Part shown: in pieces, positions 45,971-56,607 of the stretch
Layout: each line of letters begins with the position of its first letter
Numbering within the stretch: position 1 is the stretch's first letter
From: Flaccisagitta enflata
Lineage: Eukaryota > Chaetognatha > Sagittoidea > Aphragmophora
Direction: 5' to 3'
NCBI GenBank assembly: GCA_965153355.1
Contig: OZ231126.1
Coordinates: forward strand, 69,254,001 to 69,318,000
DNA length: 64,000 nt
Position numbers and translations under genes: made by a program
The notes under the pieces: generated by a model
The model's input: the letters and a program-made list of their open reading frames with translations, nothing else
Told to the model about the DNA's origin: nothing
The model's database searches: none

Positions 45971-46523
45971 CAGTAGATCTCGTCTAGACTTGAGATAATG
46001 GGGGCAAGCATTGTAGAAACACAAATGAAGCCAGGGGAGTGATCTTTGAAACATAGACTAATAGAGGGAAGGTTTATTGCCCATGATAGCTGGTTGCCAT
46101 AGAAACGCATTTCTATGTATTTTCGCTAAAATATCAATATTTTGAGAAATTTTTTTAGGGAACATTTTTTAGAATTAAATTTGCTACAACTTTCCCACAG
46201 TATGTTCTGTAAGAATGTCGCTCGTTTTGCGGTTGCTAGGGGTCGTCACACATGGATACGCTCCCTAGCAACGGCCAAACAAGCGATATTCTTACAGAAC
46301 ATACTGTGGGAAAGTTATAGCAAATTTGATTTTAAGCAATGTTCCCTTATAAAATCTTCATATTTTAGCGAGAATGTATGGAAATGTGTTTCCATGGCAA
46401 CCAGCTATCATGGGGAATTAAGCATTCTTTGATTAGTCTATGATCCAAATATCGCTCCCCTGCCTTCATTAATCTTTCCATAATGCTTGCCCCCGTTATC
46501 TCAAGTCTAGACGAGATCCACTG
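45971..46523. mobile_element. 553-bp pogo-like palindrome
   Basis: TA flanks (45,969-45,970 and 46,524-46,525). Ends CAGT(A/G)GATCTCGTCTAGAC are inverted, and the arms match to the centre near 46,247 (GCTAGGGG...CCCTAGC). The CAGT terminus and TA target are typical of pogo/Tigger. No ORF. Confidence 0.85.
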
Positions 46524-46851
46524 TACCTATGATTAGCTATGAATACCTATAATTGTCTACCTTTAATAACCTATGATTACCTACAATTACATAATGACCT
46601 ATAATTACCTTTAATGACCTTTGATTAGCTATAATGACCCATAATTTCATAATGACCAATTATTACCTATTATCACCTATAATAACCTATAATTACCTAT
46701 AATCGCATAATGACCTATAATTACCTATAACTACCTATGATTAGCTTTAAATACCTATAATTGTCTACTGACGTATAATTACCTTTAATAACCTATGATT
46801 ACCTATAATTACATAATGACCTATAATTACCTTTAATGACCTTTGATTACC

Positions 46852-46856
46852 TATAA
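46852..46856 (+). other. target-site duplication of the BEL/Pao element (left)
   Basis: TATAA, repeated at 55,487-55,491. Five bases is typical for BEL/Pao. The array is itself rich in TATAA, so the exact length is uncertain. Confidence 0.8.
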
Positions 46857-47293
46857 TGTTCGGTGCAGTCTCGAAAGACGATGCTGATGCGCAAGATCAA
46901 CAAAGCCTTACATTCACTTCGTATCGCGTATTGTACACCAAAGGACGCTTAAATGAAATGCTCTTCGATTTTACTTTCTTGAATTGTTTTAATTGAACTC
47001 GAATTGTTATCAGCCATAAACAAGGTGTGTATTTAGTTACGATCGATTGATTGTATGCTTGATTGACGATTGCTTGACCGATTGATTGACATATTGACTG
47101 ATTTTCTAGGTTTTAATCATGTGTCTCTGTAACTCATTTCTTTTGCAGTATTGAATCTATCCTCGATGATAGCGAAGAATTGAACAGAATCTTCTTCTAT
47201 TCTAATACGTTTGCGGCTCATTTTAACTCTGACAAACTAGACAGGGACATAGAAAGGGCGCTATTTAGTACATTTTCGATACCAGACCAAACA
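46857..47293 (+). repeat. 5' LTR, 437 bp
   Basis: Begins TGTTCGGTGCAG and ends CCAAACA. Three substitutions relative to the 3' LTR, no indels (offset 8,193 throughout). It drives transcription of the element by family knowledge; no TATA box was assigned. Confidence 0.95.
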
Positions 47294-47775
47294 TTCAATA
47301 CTTATTGGTATTATCCCTTATGATTTTCGGCCCCTTTCTATGCTCTACGACTTTAACAATTACAAACGATCTCCATTGCCGCGGTTATTCTTCATCGTCA
47401 TCGACGGCGCGGAAAAGAGAAAAACAGAACTCGACTTTTGTATTCCTCGTTTTCATCGATCATCGATTTACGCGCTTCGGCTGTAAGTATTACGCGCGTA
47501 TTTTCGAATTTCCCTGCCGCGGTCCTGCCGTACCTTTGAATACGAGTGGGTTCGCGCGCTCTTTTTCGATTTTGGTTGCCGCTGTCCTGCCGTATCTTGA
47601 ATACAAGCAGGTTAGCGCGCTTTCCCTCTTGTTCCCGCGATTCTGCCTAGAACAGAAAAGCGTTTCCCTATTCCATTTTTTTTCTCTTTGCTCAGCAGCA
47701 AGACTGACTGAGCAGAGAATCGTTGATTGCTTGGCCCTAGTTTCTAACTACGGGTCACGCCCGATTTAGAACCAT

Positions 47776-47839
<64 letters not shown>

Positions 47840-47932
47840 CATAGAAACCCTCGAACCCGAGACTCTTTTCCGTCATTTTGAACGAGAATTGAGCTTACTC
47901 ATTGACTCTTTGACCCCCCCCTCAAAGAGACT
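47294..47932 (+). other. 5' leader of the BEL/Pao element
   Basis: 639-bp untranslated leader with an imperfect 62-bp direct repeat (47,516 and 47,578, around GCCGC(G/T)GTCCTGCCGTA) and a (CT)n tract at about 47,779-47,836. An open frame from TTG at 47,305 is not supported as coding. Confidence 0.7.
47306..47323 (+). promoter_or_regulatory. candidate primer-binding site
   Basis: TGGTATTATCCCTTATGA starts 12 bases after the LTR end and begins with TGG, as expected for pairing to a tRNA 3' CCA. I cannot say which tRNA. Confidence 0.4.
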
Positions 47933-50314
47933 ATGGCCTCAAAGTCGGTTTTTGCAGACCCAGTCCCTGGAGACCGCATGGCACGTCGGTTGATTCAAGA
48001 GATCAACCGTACTGTCGACCTTTTCATGAATGACCATGAAAGGGCAGTTGGTTCAAATGACCAGCCCCTGATTCAGCATGTAAACCAAATGCTAATCACC
48101 ATAGAACAGACAGCTAATGACCTTCAGTCCATGAACAATGCCCCTGAACAGTTGGCCGGCCGTGTCAGAGATGCACTGACTAGAGCTGACACACTGCTTT
48201 CAAACTATGAACCCATACAGCCCCAGATTCACGCGGATGAATCTAGGGGAAACAGAACCCAGGATGAGGAAAGAAACGCTCCTCCTCCACCTGATGAGGA
48301 TGTTGAGGCTCTCCTCTATCCAGGACGAGAGACCACACATCGCTCAACCCGTCCTCTGTCCGAGGTCTCCCTCCCTCTCAGTAGCCGCCACTCCCACGGT
48401 GCCGCCTCAGAATTTTTCGAAACTAGAGACCACGTCTCTGGTTCAGGGTCTAGAGGCCACAGCTCCGTGTCCCCATCCGCTTCTCGTCATTTAGATGCTG
48501 AGGCTGCCGCCCAAGCAGCCCAAAGGCAAATCGACGATTCACGCCTCAGACTTGAATCTGAAGCTGATCAACTCCAGGTGGAAAGAGAGCGGATAGAAAG
48601 GGAGCACCAATTTGAACAAAGAGAGCTTGAGAGAAGACAGAGGCGCCTGAGTGCAGAAATGCGAAATGCCGACTCACTTGAACAAGCACGACTTCGCGAC
48701 CAACAAGAAAATGACCAAGAGTTAGCATCCCAAAGAGCAAGCCTAACTCGCGATTGGGTTGACAATCAGACTCAATTCCAACCCTCAACTTCGACCCCTG
48801 CAGCGGCCCTGACCCGCACACCCCCTTTGCTTAACCACACCCCCAGATCTGCAGCACACCAATCAACCCCTGCAGGTGTGCAGCAGCATCAACCCTTCGT
48901 GCAGCAGCCGCATATCCCAATGCCGCAGCAGCAATCACAAGATCCCCAGCTGTTGCAATTGATTCAACAAATGCAACAACAGATGCAGCTGCAGTCCCAA
49001 CAGATGCAGCAGTCACAGCAGCAGATGCATCAGCAGATGCAACAAATTCGACAGGAGTTTAGACAGCAAACACCCCCTCCAAACTTGCAGCCAGGCGCAC
49101 CACCATTCTTTCCAAATGGTGCTGCACCATCTCCATCACCTTCACAGGCTGGAAGCCATCTAGGCTTGGCAGCCACACCCTCCTTGTTGCAAGGGGGCAA
49201 TCCAATCCAGTCACTTCTTACAGTGAATCTTAGATCCCACGCTAGAGACCTTATGATTCAAGGGCGTCCTCCCAAAGAAAATCGTTTCTCAGGCGATGAC
49301 TCCCAAGACTTTGAATCCTTCATGAACCAGTTTGAGACGGTCACCAAACTTGATGGGGTGACCGACCAAATGGTCTTCTCTGAGCTGAAATTTTGGACTC
49401 ACGGTAACGCCAAAATCGCGGTCACTCAGTATGACAACGAGAAGGATCCTTCAGAAGCTTTGAGAAAAGCCAAGGCCCATCTTCGACGAGAATATGGCCA
49501 GAGGGTCCTCACCGCCAGACAGATGCTGGATGGGCTTCTGACTGGTGGCAAACTCGACCAGAAGGACTCAGAATCAATCCGTGGCCTTGTCTTAAAACTT
49601 GAGCAAGTCCACAGACGCGCAGTTGAGACAGACCGTGAGAGGACTTTCTCAACGAGAGAAACCTACAGGGATATTCTCAGCAAGAAACTCCCCTTCTTTG
49701 CCCACAAGTGGGCCAAAATCATCGAAGACAATGAAGAAAGGAGGTTCAATGACCCTTCAGTCAGGGAACTTGGTTTCTTGGACTTCGTCAACTACCTGAG
49801 GAAGGCCAACAAAATTCTGATGTGCAAAGCAGGATTGCTAGACACCCCAGCACCTGCCACCAAAGAAGGTGCAGGCAAAGGTGCTAAAGGATCCAAAGTC
49901 GCCGCAACTTCAGCCCAGATTGCTGCAACTGGAGCAGAGGTTGCTGCAACAATGACCTCAAAGCCCAAGAACAAGGGATCACCCAAAGCAAACCCTTCCA
50001 AGACCTATGCTTCTGCATCCAAGCCTGGTGGTAAAGATGCAGACAGTTCGACCAGCCCCAGAGGCACCACACCAAAGAGCTGTGTTGCCTGCAAGACTGG
50101 AACCCATGACCTGTCCAGTTGTCGAGAGTTCTTGAAACGCTCAGACACTGAAAAGCATGACCTTGTCAAGAAAAATGGTTTATGCTACTTGTGCTTCGCA
50201 CACGGACATCTGTCAGCAAAGTGCCCCGAGAACATCGAGTGCAACGAGTGCGGCAAAAGGCACAACACTGTCTTCCATAGGGAAGACCCCGAGAAACACA
50301 AAGAAGACATCTGA
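47933..50314 (+). CDS. gag: BEL/Pao Gag polyprotein
   Basis: 793 residues from ATG. N-terminal acidic region; a charged coiled-coil-like segment rich in Glu/Arg/Gln (about residues 185-275); a Gln/Met-rich segment (about 315-380); then a retrotransposon Gag domain starting at FSGDDSQDFESFMNQFE (about 450-625), as in other BEL/Pao Gags. A C-terminal set of zinc knuckles follows: C-x2-C-x4-H-x4-C at C717, the same at C751-C764, and C-x2-C-x3-H-x4-H at C770. By family knowledge it forms cytoplasmic particles and binds element RNA. It stops at UGA in the same frame as pol. Confidence 0.95.
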   Translation: MASKSVFADPVPGDRMARRLIQEINRTVDLFMNDHERAVGSNDQPLIQHVNQMLITIEQTANDLQSMNNAPEQLAGRVRDALTRADTLLSNYEPIQPQIHADESRGNRTQDEERNAPPPPDEDVEALLYPGRETTHRSTRPLSEVSLPLSSRHSHGAASEFFETRDHVSGSGSRGHSSVSPSASRHLDAEAAAQAAQRQIDDSRLRLESEADQLQVERERIEREHQFEQRELERRQRRLSAEMRNADSLEQARLRDQQENDQELASQRASLTRDWVDNQTQFQPSTSTPAAALTRTPPLLNHTPRSAAHQSTPAGVQQHQPFVQQPHIPMPQQQSQDPQLLQLIQQMQQQMQLQSQQMQQSQQQMHQQMQQIRQEFRQQTPPPNLQPGAPPFFPNGAAPSPSPSQAGSHLGLAATPSLLQGGNPIQSLLTVNLRSHARDLMIQGRPPKENRFSGDDSQDFESFMNQFETVTKLDGVTDQMVFSELKFWTHGNAKIAVTQYDNEKDPSEALRKAKAHLRREYGQRVLTARQMLDGLLTGGKLDQKDSESIRGLVLKLEQVHRRAVETDRERTFSTRETYRDILSKKLPFFAHKWAKIIEDNEERRFNDPSVRELGFLDFVNYLRKANKILMCKAGLLDTPAPATKEGAGKGAKGSKVAATSAQIAATGAEVAATMTSKPKNKGSPKANPSKTYASASKPGGKDADSSTSPRGTTPKSCVACKTGTHDLSSCREFLKRSDTEKHDLVKKNGLCYLCFAHGHLSAKCPENIECNECGKRHNTVFHREDPEKHKEDI
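50312..50314 (+). promoter_or_regulatory. in-frame UGA between gag and pol
   Basis: gag ends UGA followed by CUG GCG, and the same frame is then open for 1,448 codons. The next 45 bases are GC-rich. A GGCG (50,318) and CGCC (50,348) could form a loose stem. Either programmed readthrough or a single inactivating mutation. Confidence 0.6.
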
Positions 50315-53300
50315 CTGGCGGCGGCGTATGGAGGCCCCGGAGCGATTCGCCCGATCGTCCCGGTGATCATTAAGTCGGGCGACTCGGAACGGACCACATA
50401 CGCCATGCTTGACTGCGCAGCAACGTCAAGCGCAGTTCTTTTAGAAACCCTCGATTCCATCAATGGAAAAATCTTCGAACTCCCTTGCAAATTATCTACA
50501 TTTGATAAGTGCGAGAGCAGTAGCAGGGATTTTGCCAACTTCAAAATCCTGCCACTGGATAGATCCTTCACTCTTGAGGTGGAAAATGCCCTAGTTGGGA
50601 CCATTCTTACCACCGAGAGAGATAGACCCCCTAGAAATTCCCAAATTGAAAATATTCCCTACATGAAGGATGTTCATTTTGAGGAATTAGATGATGACAC
50701 AATTGGTGTCATTTTGGACGCGCGCTTTGCTTGGACTTGGACGCGCGGCAAAGACCGCTTTAACGCAATTGATGACCCCATAGCAATTGAAACAAAGTTT
50801 GGATGGACCCTAATTGGCCCCCCTATCGACCCCTCTCCTTCAGGATCAGTCATGGAGGCAGAGGTTTGCTTGTTAGACGTCCAAGGTCGATCTCTCCAAC
50901 AAGAGATTCGCACCATGTTTAGACATGACTTTATTATGTCTGGTCATGAAATCCAACCCCATGAAAAGATTCATCCCTCAGCCATGGATGACTTCAGTCT
51001 CCAGCAAATGGAAAATTCCATCAAGTTCGTCGAAACTCTTGGACATTACAAAGTACAGCCTCCATGGCGGGAAGGCCGTGAAGAAGCTGCTAAGACCCTT
51101 GGTGACGTTGACTCATTTGCCAACGCCCATGCTCGACTCATGAAAGAAATACCCAAGTTTAGAAAAGACCCTGCCAGAATGGAGGGCACCTTCAAACAGA
51201 TCCGTGAGACTCTGGGTGAAGGTCATGCTAGAAAGGTCATTGAAAGAAACTTGGATGGTCTCCCCAAGTGGTACATGCCCATCCACATCGTGACCCGTCC
51301 CGACAAACCTGGTAAATTCAGGATTTGTCAGGACGCGGCATCCAAAGTCAAAGGTGTCCATCTCAACGGACAACTCTGTGGAGGCCCAGACCTACTCAAC
51401 AGCTTGGTTGGGGTTCTCATGCGATTCCGGCGCCACAAGGTTGCTGTGAGCGCTGATATCAAGAACTTTTTCCACATGATACACGTCGCTGATGAAGATG
51501 TAGCAGCGTTTAGATTTCTCTTCTTCAAAGATGAATCTCTTAGGGAAATTGACGAAATAGAAAGCTTGGTCCACATCTTTGGAGCTTCCAGCTCACCTCC
51601 AGTGGCCAACTTTACCCTTAGATACCATGCCCATCGCATACGAGAAAAATATGGCGATGAGGTCTTTTGGCAGATCCTCCTGTCATTCTATGTGGACGAC
51701 TACATCTCAAGCTTCCCCTCTGTTGAAGAAGCCAAGGAGATGAGGAAAAAGCTCACTGCAGCATTGGCTGAGGGAGGCTTTTGCCTTACCAAGTGGGACT
51801 CTTCACACCCAGAAGTACTGGAAGATGATGAAGCCCCCAAAGAATCCTCTGAGATACCCCCTTTAGACACAACCATCGAAGAATCCAGGGTGAACTCTGA
51901 TTCACCTTTGGATGTTGCCGAAGAACCATGTGAGGAACCGGACTCACCCGACCTCATTGATACCCTCATCAGCCAAGGAAAGCTGCCCAACGATGTTGCA
52001 TCGATTGAAGCAGCTCTCATTGATGAAGACTTTAGTGCTGAAACAAAACAGTTTCTGAAGCCTAATAACCCTGCAGTCACCACTGACAAAGTGTTGGGAC
52101 TCGGGTATGATCGTGTAAACGATACCCTATTCGTGCGAACATCCAGAAAAAACAAAGAAAAGATCACAACACGAAGAGGGATACTCAAAGCTGTTGCGAG
52201 TGTCTTTGATCCCATTGGTTTGGCAGCTCCTTTTGTTTTGAAAGGAAAGCTTTTCCTCCAGAAAGCCAACGAAACCAACTTAGACTGGAACAAGGACCTT
52301 CCTGAAGACATCACAGAACCATTCAATGAATGGTGGGACTCTTTAGAAGGATTGAGAAACATCACCATCCCAAGATGTACCACAATCCCTGAATTCATAC
52401 GCCCTGACCGCAAAGCAGACCTGATTGTAAAGTGTGATGCGAGTTTCGAAGGCTACGGTGTTGTCGTCTACAAGCGAGAATACTTTGAAGGTTGTGAAAA
52501 GGCCCATGTGTCCTTCGTCTTCGCTAAGGCTCATGTGGTACCTTCGGCTATGCACAAAGGAAAAGTCCCCAACCAAGAAGACCATGGAGATTCCATGCCC
52601 AGATTGGAACTAAATGCGGCAAGACTTGCTGCCATCATCCGCGACATGATTGTCCAACAATCTGGAGAACACTATGACAGGATCTTCATGTTCACTGACA
52701 GCGCCACTGTTCTGAAGTGGATCTATGATCTCGACAAAAAGTTTCGCACTTTTGAAAACTTCAGAATTCGCAAGATCAGACTACTGACAGAGGTCTCTGA
52801 TTGGCGGCACATACCATCCAAGCAAAACCCTGCTGATATTTGCTCCCACGGCCTTAGCGCCTATGATTCAGACTTGCCCAAGTGGCAGTTCTTCCTGCAT
52901 GGCCCGCATTGGCTGACCATGCCAGAGGAGTTCTGGCCCCCAGTCTGGCCAAATGAACCCCAACCGATCACTGTCAACGTTGCTGCAATCAGCACCCTTG
53001 CCAATGTCACCCCCGAAAGACTGATTGCAGTTAACGCAACGACAAATCAAGAGCAAATTCCAGCCCAGAATGAAAGCTGGATACTCTCCTTAGCTGCAAA
53101 GCACGACCTCTGGTCTCGAAAAGTCAAACTCGTAGCCAGATCCCAGAAACTGTTTCGGACCTTTCTTGAATTCCTGAAAAGAAAGGCCCAGAATCAAAGC
53201 CTGAAAGATTTGAAACACGACCAGACAGTGACTGTCTCCCAGTATCAAACTGCAGAGACTTGCCTCATCAGAGCCATCCAACTCCACCACTTTGAACCTG

Positions 53301-54661
53301 AGATTGCCACTCTCCTGAAAATGGGAGTGACAAACCCCAATGCCTATGCTGAGCTCAGGTCAAAAGTTTCCCGTCTGACCAGCCTCAACCCATATCTCGA
53401 TGAAGATTTGGTATTGAGAGTTGGTGGCAGACTCCAAAATGCTGAGACAACCCCCTTCAATGCCAGATACCCCAGAATCTTGCCCAAGGATGACTGCAAT
53501 GTCAATGCACTCATCAGACATGAGCATTTTAAGATGGGACATGCAACAGTGAACCATACTTTCCATGCCATCAGATCCAAGTATTTCATTCTTGGTGGTA
53601 GAACAACAGTAAGTGGCGTTCTTCGTTTCTGCGTCGCTTGCCAGAAACACGACAAAGCTCCCAGACCACAGAAAGAAGGGGACCTGCCCCTAGAAAGAGT
53701 TACTCTTGTCAAGCCCTTTAGAGCCTCTGGCATAGATGTGTTTGGTCCCTTTGGGGTCAAACATGGCGGCAGGGCCACCCACAAAAGATGGGTCCTCCTG
53801 GTGACCTGTTTGGCCACAAGAGCAGTCTTCCTCCTACCCCTGAAAGACATGACCACCCCAACGTTGATCAACGCTTTGATCAAATTTCACAACTTGTTTC
53901 CTGGTTTGGAAGTTGTGTACTCGGACAACGGTACCAACTTTAAAGGTGCAGAAAAGGACATTAAGGCAGCTGTTAAAGCTTGGAACAACGAACAAATCCA
54001 AGAATCCCTCATGCTTAAAGGCATCGAGTGGAAGTGGGGCCCACCACACTGTCCTCACTTTGGCGGGGTGTGGGAGCGCCTGGTTAGATCAGCTAAGAGA
54101 CATCTCAAATTCATCCTGGAAAAGGATAACTTGAATGTTGACACTCTGGAGACAGCACTGATCCAAGTGTCTGCCATTCTCAACTCAAGACCACTGACCC
54201 ATGCATCATCCGATGTCAATGACATGCAAGTCTTGTGTCCAGCGAATTTTCTGTATCCCTACACAATCACCCACTCTTCTACCACGATCCTTCCACCAAT
54301 CCCCACAACTGGCGATTTCCTTCGATCAGCCTGGCGAGACGTGCGCCGCCTTGCTGACGAATTCAAGCAAAGATGGCACAAGGAGTATCTTCAGACCCTG
54401 TTGCCCCGCACAAAGTGGAAGAAGTCCACACCACGACTCTACATTGGACAAATTGTTCTCTTGGTTGATGAACAACCCAGAGACGAGTGGAGAATTGCCC
54501 GGGTAGAGCGTTACATCTCAACTGATGAAACCCATGGCCGCAGGTACATGGTGAAAACCGCAGATGGCAAACTGTTTGAAAGACACCATCAACACCTAGT
54601 CCCCTTAGAACTTGAGTGCGAAGAACTTGAAAGACAAGCAGTGGCTCACACATCGACGTGA
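50315..54661 (+). CDS. pol: BEL/Pao Pol polyprotein (PR-RT-RH-IN)
   Basis: 1,448 codons in the gag frame. There is no convincing own start (a GTG at 50,363 is fortuitous), so it is probably made by reading through the UGA. Numbered from 50,315: protease-like start with MLDCAATSS (D33); reverse transcriptase with DIKNFFHMI and the catalytic YVDD at 459-462; RNase H with CDASFEGYG (D708), MPRLELNAARLAA and FTDSATVLKW (D795); integrase with an HHCC zinc motif (from H1069, FCVACQKH) and D1141, D1204, E1254 in GIDVFGPF, YSDNGTNF and GGVWERLV; and a C-terminal DEW...RVERY domain typical of Pao elements. No frameshift. By family knowledge it copies element RNA to DNA and integrates it. Confidence 0.95.
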   Translation: MAAAYGGPGAIRPIVPVIIKSGDSERTTYAMLDCAATSSAVLLETLDSINGKIFELPCKLSTFDKCESSSRDFANFKILPLDRSFTLEVENALVGTILTTERDRPPRNSQIENIPYMKDVHFEELDDDTIGVILDARFAWTWTRGKDRFNAIDDPIAIETKFGWTLIGPPIDPSPSGSVMEAEVCLLDVQGRSLQQEIRTMFRHDFIMSGHEIQPHEKIHPSAMDDFSLQQMENSIKFVETLGHYKVQPPWREGREEAAKTLGDVDSFANAHARLMKEIPKFRKDPARMEGTFKQIRETLGEGHARKVIERNLDGLPKWYMPIHIVTRPDKPGKFRICQDAASKVKGVHLNGQLCGGPDLLNSLVGVLMRFRRHKVAVSADIKNFFHMIHVADEDVAAFRFLFFKDESLREIDEIESLVHIFGASSSPPVANFTLRYHAHRIREKYGDEVFWQILLSFYVDDYISSFPSVEEAKEMRKKLTAALAEGGFCLTKWDSSHPEVLEDDEAPKESSEIPPLDTTIEESRVNSDSPLDVAEEPCEEPDSPDLIDTLISQGKLPNDVASIEAALIDEDFSAETKQFLKPNNPAVTTDKVLGLGYDRVNDTLFVRTSRKNKEKITTRRGILKAVASVFDPIGLAAPFVLKGKLFLQKANETNLDWNKDLPEDITEPFNEWWDSLEGLRNITIPRCTTIPEFIRPDRKADLIVKCDASFEGYGVVVYKREYFEGCEKAHVSFVFAKAHVVPSAMHKGKVPNQEDHGDSMPRLELNAARLAAIIRDMIVQQSGEHYDRIFMFTDSATVLKWIYDLDKKFRTFENFRIRKIRLLTEVSDWRHIPSKQNPADICSHGLSAYDSDLPKWQFFLHGPHWLTMPEEFWPPVWPNEPQPITVNVAAISTLANVTPERLIAVNATTNQEQIPAQNESWILSLAAKHDLWSRKVKLVARSQKLFRTFLEFLKRKAQNQSLKDLKHDQTVTVSQYQTAETCLIRAIQLHHFEPEIATLLKMGVTNPNAYAELRSKVSRLTSLNPYLDEDLVLRVGGRLQNAETTPFNARYPRILPKDDCNVNALIRHEHFKMGHATVNHTFHAIRSKYFILGGRTTVSGVLRFCVACQKHDKAPRPQKEGDLPLERVTLVKPFRASGIDVFGPFGVKHGGRATHKRWVLLVTCLATRAVFLLPLKDMTTPTLINALIKFHNLFPGLEVVYSDNGTNFKGAEKDIKAAVKAWNNEQIQESLMLKGIEWKWGPPHCPHFGGVWERLVRSAKRHLKFILEKDNLNVDTLETALIQVSAILNSRPLTHASSDVNDMQVLCPANFLYPYTITHSSTTILPPIPTTGDFLRSAWRDVRRLADEFKQRWHKEYLQTLLPRTKWKKSTPRLYIGQIVLLVDEQPRDEWRIARVERYISTDETHGRRYMVKTADGKLFERHHQHLVPLELECEELERQAVAHTST

Positions 54662-55049
54662 GTACACTCTTCCCTTTTTGTTCGGAGGAACCAAATTTTC
54701 CCATTTTATGGCTTGTTGCAGTACTTGATACATGTGACAAGCCAGAACTCAGGACTGATTCATCAGGACTGACCCCCCTTTTCCCAATCTGATCATACCG
54801 TTACAACCCCAGTCACGGAAACGTCACCCGTGACAGTGCTTCCCATACGGGCGGGGGCACTTGCTGTAGAACGTTACCTACAGCAGCACCATGCATACGA
54901 GCGGATGGTGCTTGGATGACGAATGGACCTGGCGGGACCTGGAGACGTAATCCTGGATCCTCAAGGGCGAATGGACCAAGGACAACAATTTGGATTGTCA
55001 CTGGACGGCACCGAGGATTGTCAACCTCAACATCGCTTGACGGGCGGAG
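54662..55049 (+). other. 3' untranslated region of the BEL/Pao element
   Basis: 388 bp between pol and the 3' LTR. No env or third ORF. Confidence 0.85.
55039..55049 (+). promoter_or_regulatory. polypurine tract
   Basis: GACGGGCGGAG directly abuts the 3' LTR and is expected to prime plus-strand DNA synthesis. The TRIM-like element has GGCAGGAG at the equivalent place. Confidence 0.6.
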
Positions 55050-55486
55050 TGTTCGGTGCAGTCTCGAAAGACGATGCTGATGCGCAAGATCAACAAAGCC
55101 TTACATTCACTTCGTATCGCGTATTGTACACCAAAGGACGCTTAAATGAAATGCTCTTCGATTTTACTTTCTTGAATTGTTTTAATTGAACTCGAATTGT
55201 TATCAGCCATAAACAAGGTATGTATTTAGTTACGATTGATTGATTGTATGCTTGATTGACGATTGCTTGACCGATTGATTGACATATTGACTGATTTTCT
55301 AGGTTTTAATCATGTGTCTCTGTAACTCATTTCTTTTGCAGTATTGAATCTATCCTCGATGATAGCGAAGAACTGAACAGAATCTTCTTCTATTCTAATA
55401 CGTTTGCGGCTCATTTTAACTCTGACAAACTAGACAGGGACATAGAAAGGGCGCTATTTAGTACATTTTCGATACCAGACCAAACA
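55050..55486 (+). repeat. 3' LTR, 437 bp
   Basis: Carries a possible intron: donor AAG|GTATGT at 55,218 and acceptor TTTCTTTTGCAG ending at 55,341. The 5' LTR has GTGTGT at the donor position. Confidence 0.95.
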
Positions 55487-56085
55487 TATAATGACCCATA
55501 ATTTCATAATGACCTATTATTACCTATTATCATCTATGATAACCTATAATTACCTATAATTACATAATGACCTATAATTACCAATAATGATCTATAATTA
55601 CCTTTAATTACCTATAATTATCTATAATTACATAATGACCTATAATTACCAATAATGACCTATAATTGCATAATGACCTATAATGACCTATAATTACCTA
55701 TTATGACCTATAATTACCTATAATTACATATTGACCTATAATTACCTGTAATTTACCTATAATTACCTGTATTTTACCTATTATTACCTATAATTACCTA
55801 TAATTACCTATAATTACCTATGATTATATACTGACCTGTAATTACCAATAATGACCTATAATTGCATAATAACCTATAATTGCATAATAACCTATAATTA
55901 CCTATAATGACCTATAATTACCTATAATTACATAATGACCTATAATTACCTACAATGACCTATGATAACCTATAATGACCTATGATTACCTATAATTGCT
56001 TAATGACCTATAATGACCTATAATTACCTATGATTACCCAAAATTGCATAATGACCTACAATTACCTATAATCATGTAAATAAAA
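55487..56085. repeat. ATTACCTATA-type array, right part
   Basis: Begins with the TATAA duplication and continues the array interrupted by the retrotransposon. Confidence 0.92.
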
Positions 56086-56520
56086 AGTGAAATGACTATA
56101 TTGACTAAAATGACTAAAATGACTGAGAATGACTTAGAATGACTTAGAATGACTAAAAACGACTTAAAATGACTTAAAATGATGTAAAATGACTTATTAT
56201 GACTTATAATGACTTATAATGACATAAAATGACTTAAAAGGACATAAAATGATGAAAAGGAGTATATTTACTAAAATGACAATGATGACTAAAAATGACT
56301 TGGAATGACCTAAAATGCCTTAAATTACTTGAAATGACTAAAAATCACTTGAAATGACTTAAAATAACTTAAAAAGACTTAGAATGACTTAAAATGATGA
56401 AAAGGACTAAAATGACAATAATGACTTAAAATGACTTAAAATGACTTAGAATGACTTAGAATGACTTAGAATGACTTAATATGACTTAGAATGACAAAAA
56501 ATGACTTAAAGAAATAAAAT
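56085..56520. repeat. ATGACTTAGA-type array
   Basis: 10-bp units identical in kind to 7,785-8,010, and likewise ending in a palindrome-family terminus. Confidence 0.92.
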
Positions 56521-56529
56521 TGATAAAAA

Positions 56530-56607
56530 AAGTAAAGTGTGACGGACCAACCGACTGACGGACCGACCGACGGACAAAGCGGGTTGTAGAGTCGCGTGCA
56601 CGCGACT
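56530..56607 (-). mobile_element. palindrome-family terminus, copy 14
   Basis: GTAAAGTGTGACGG, GACC/GACGG tract, AAAGCGGGTTGTAG, then AGTCGCGTGCACGCGACT (56,590-56,607) and an A-run. Confidence 0.88.

Larger units (their letters stand above)
46857..55486 (+). mobile_element. BEL/Pao LTR retrotransposon, near-intact
   Basis: 8.63 kb: 437-bp LTRs, leader, gag, pol (protease-RT-RNase H-integrase order) and no env. The LTRs differ at three sites and gag and pol have no frameshift, so insertion was recent. It sits inside an ATTACCTATA array, flanked by TATAA. The only lesion in the coding region is one in-frame UGA between gag and pol, which may be functional. Confidence 0.95.

Noticed and set aside
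47305-47769. 154-codon frame in the retrotransposon leader
   Set aside because: It starts at TTG at the presumed primer-binding site and has no recognisable domain. ATG-started gag follows.
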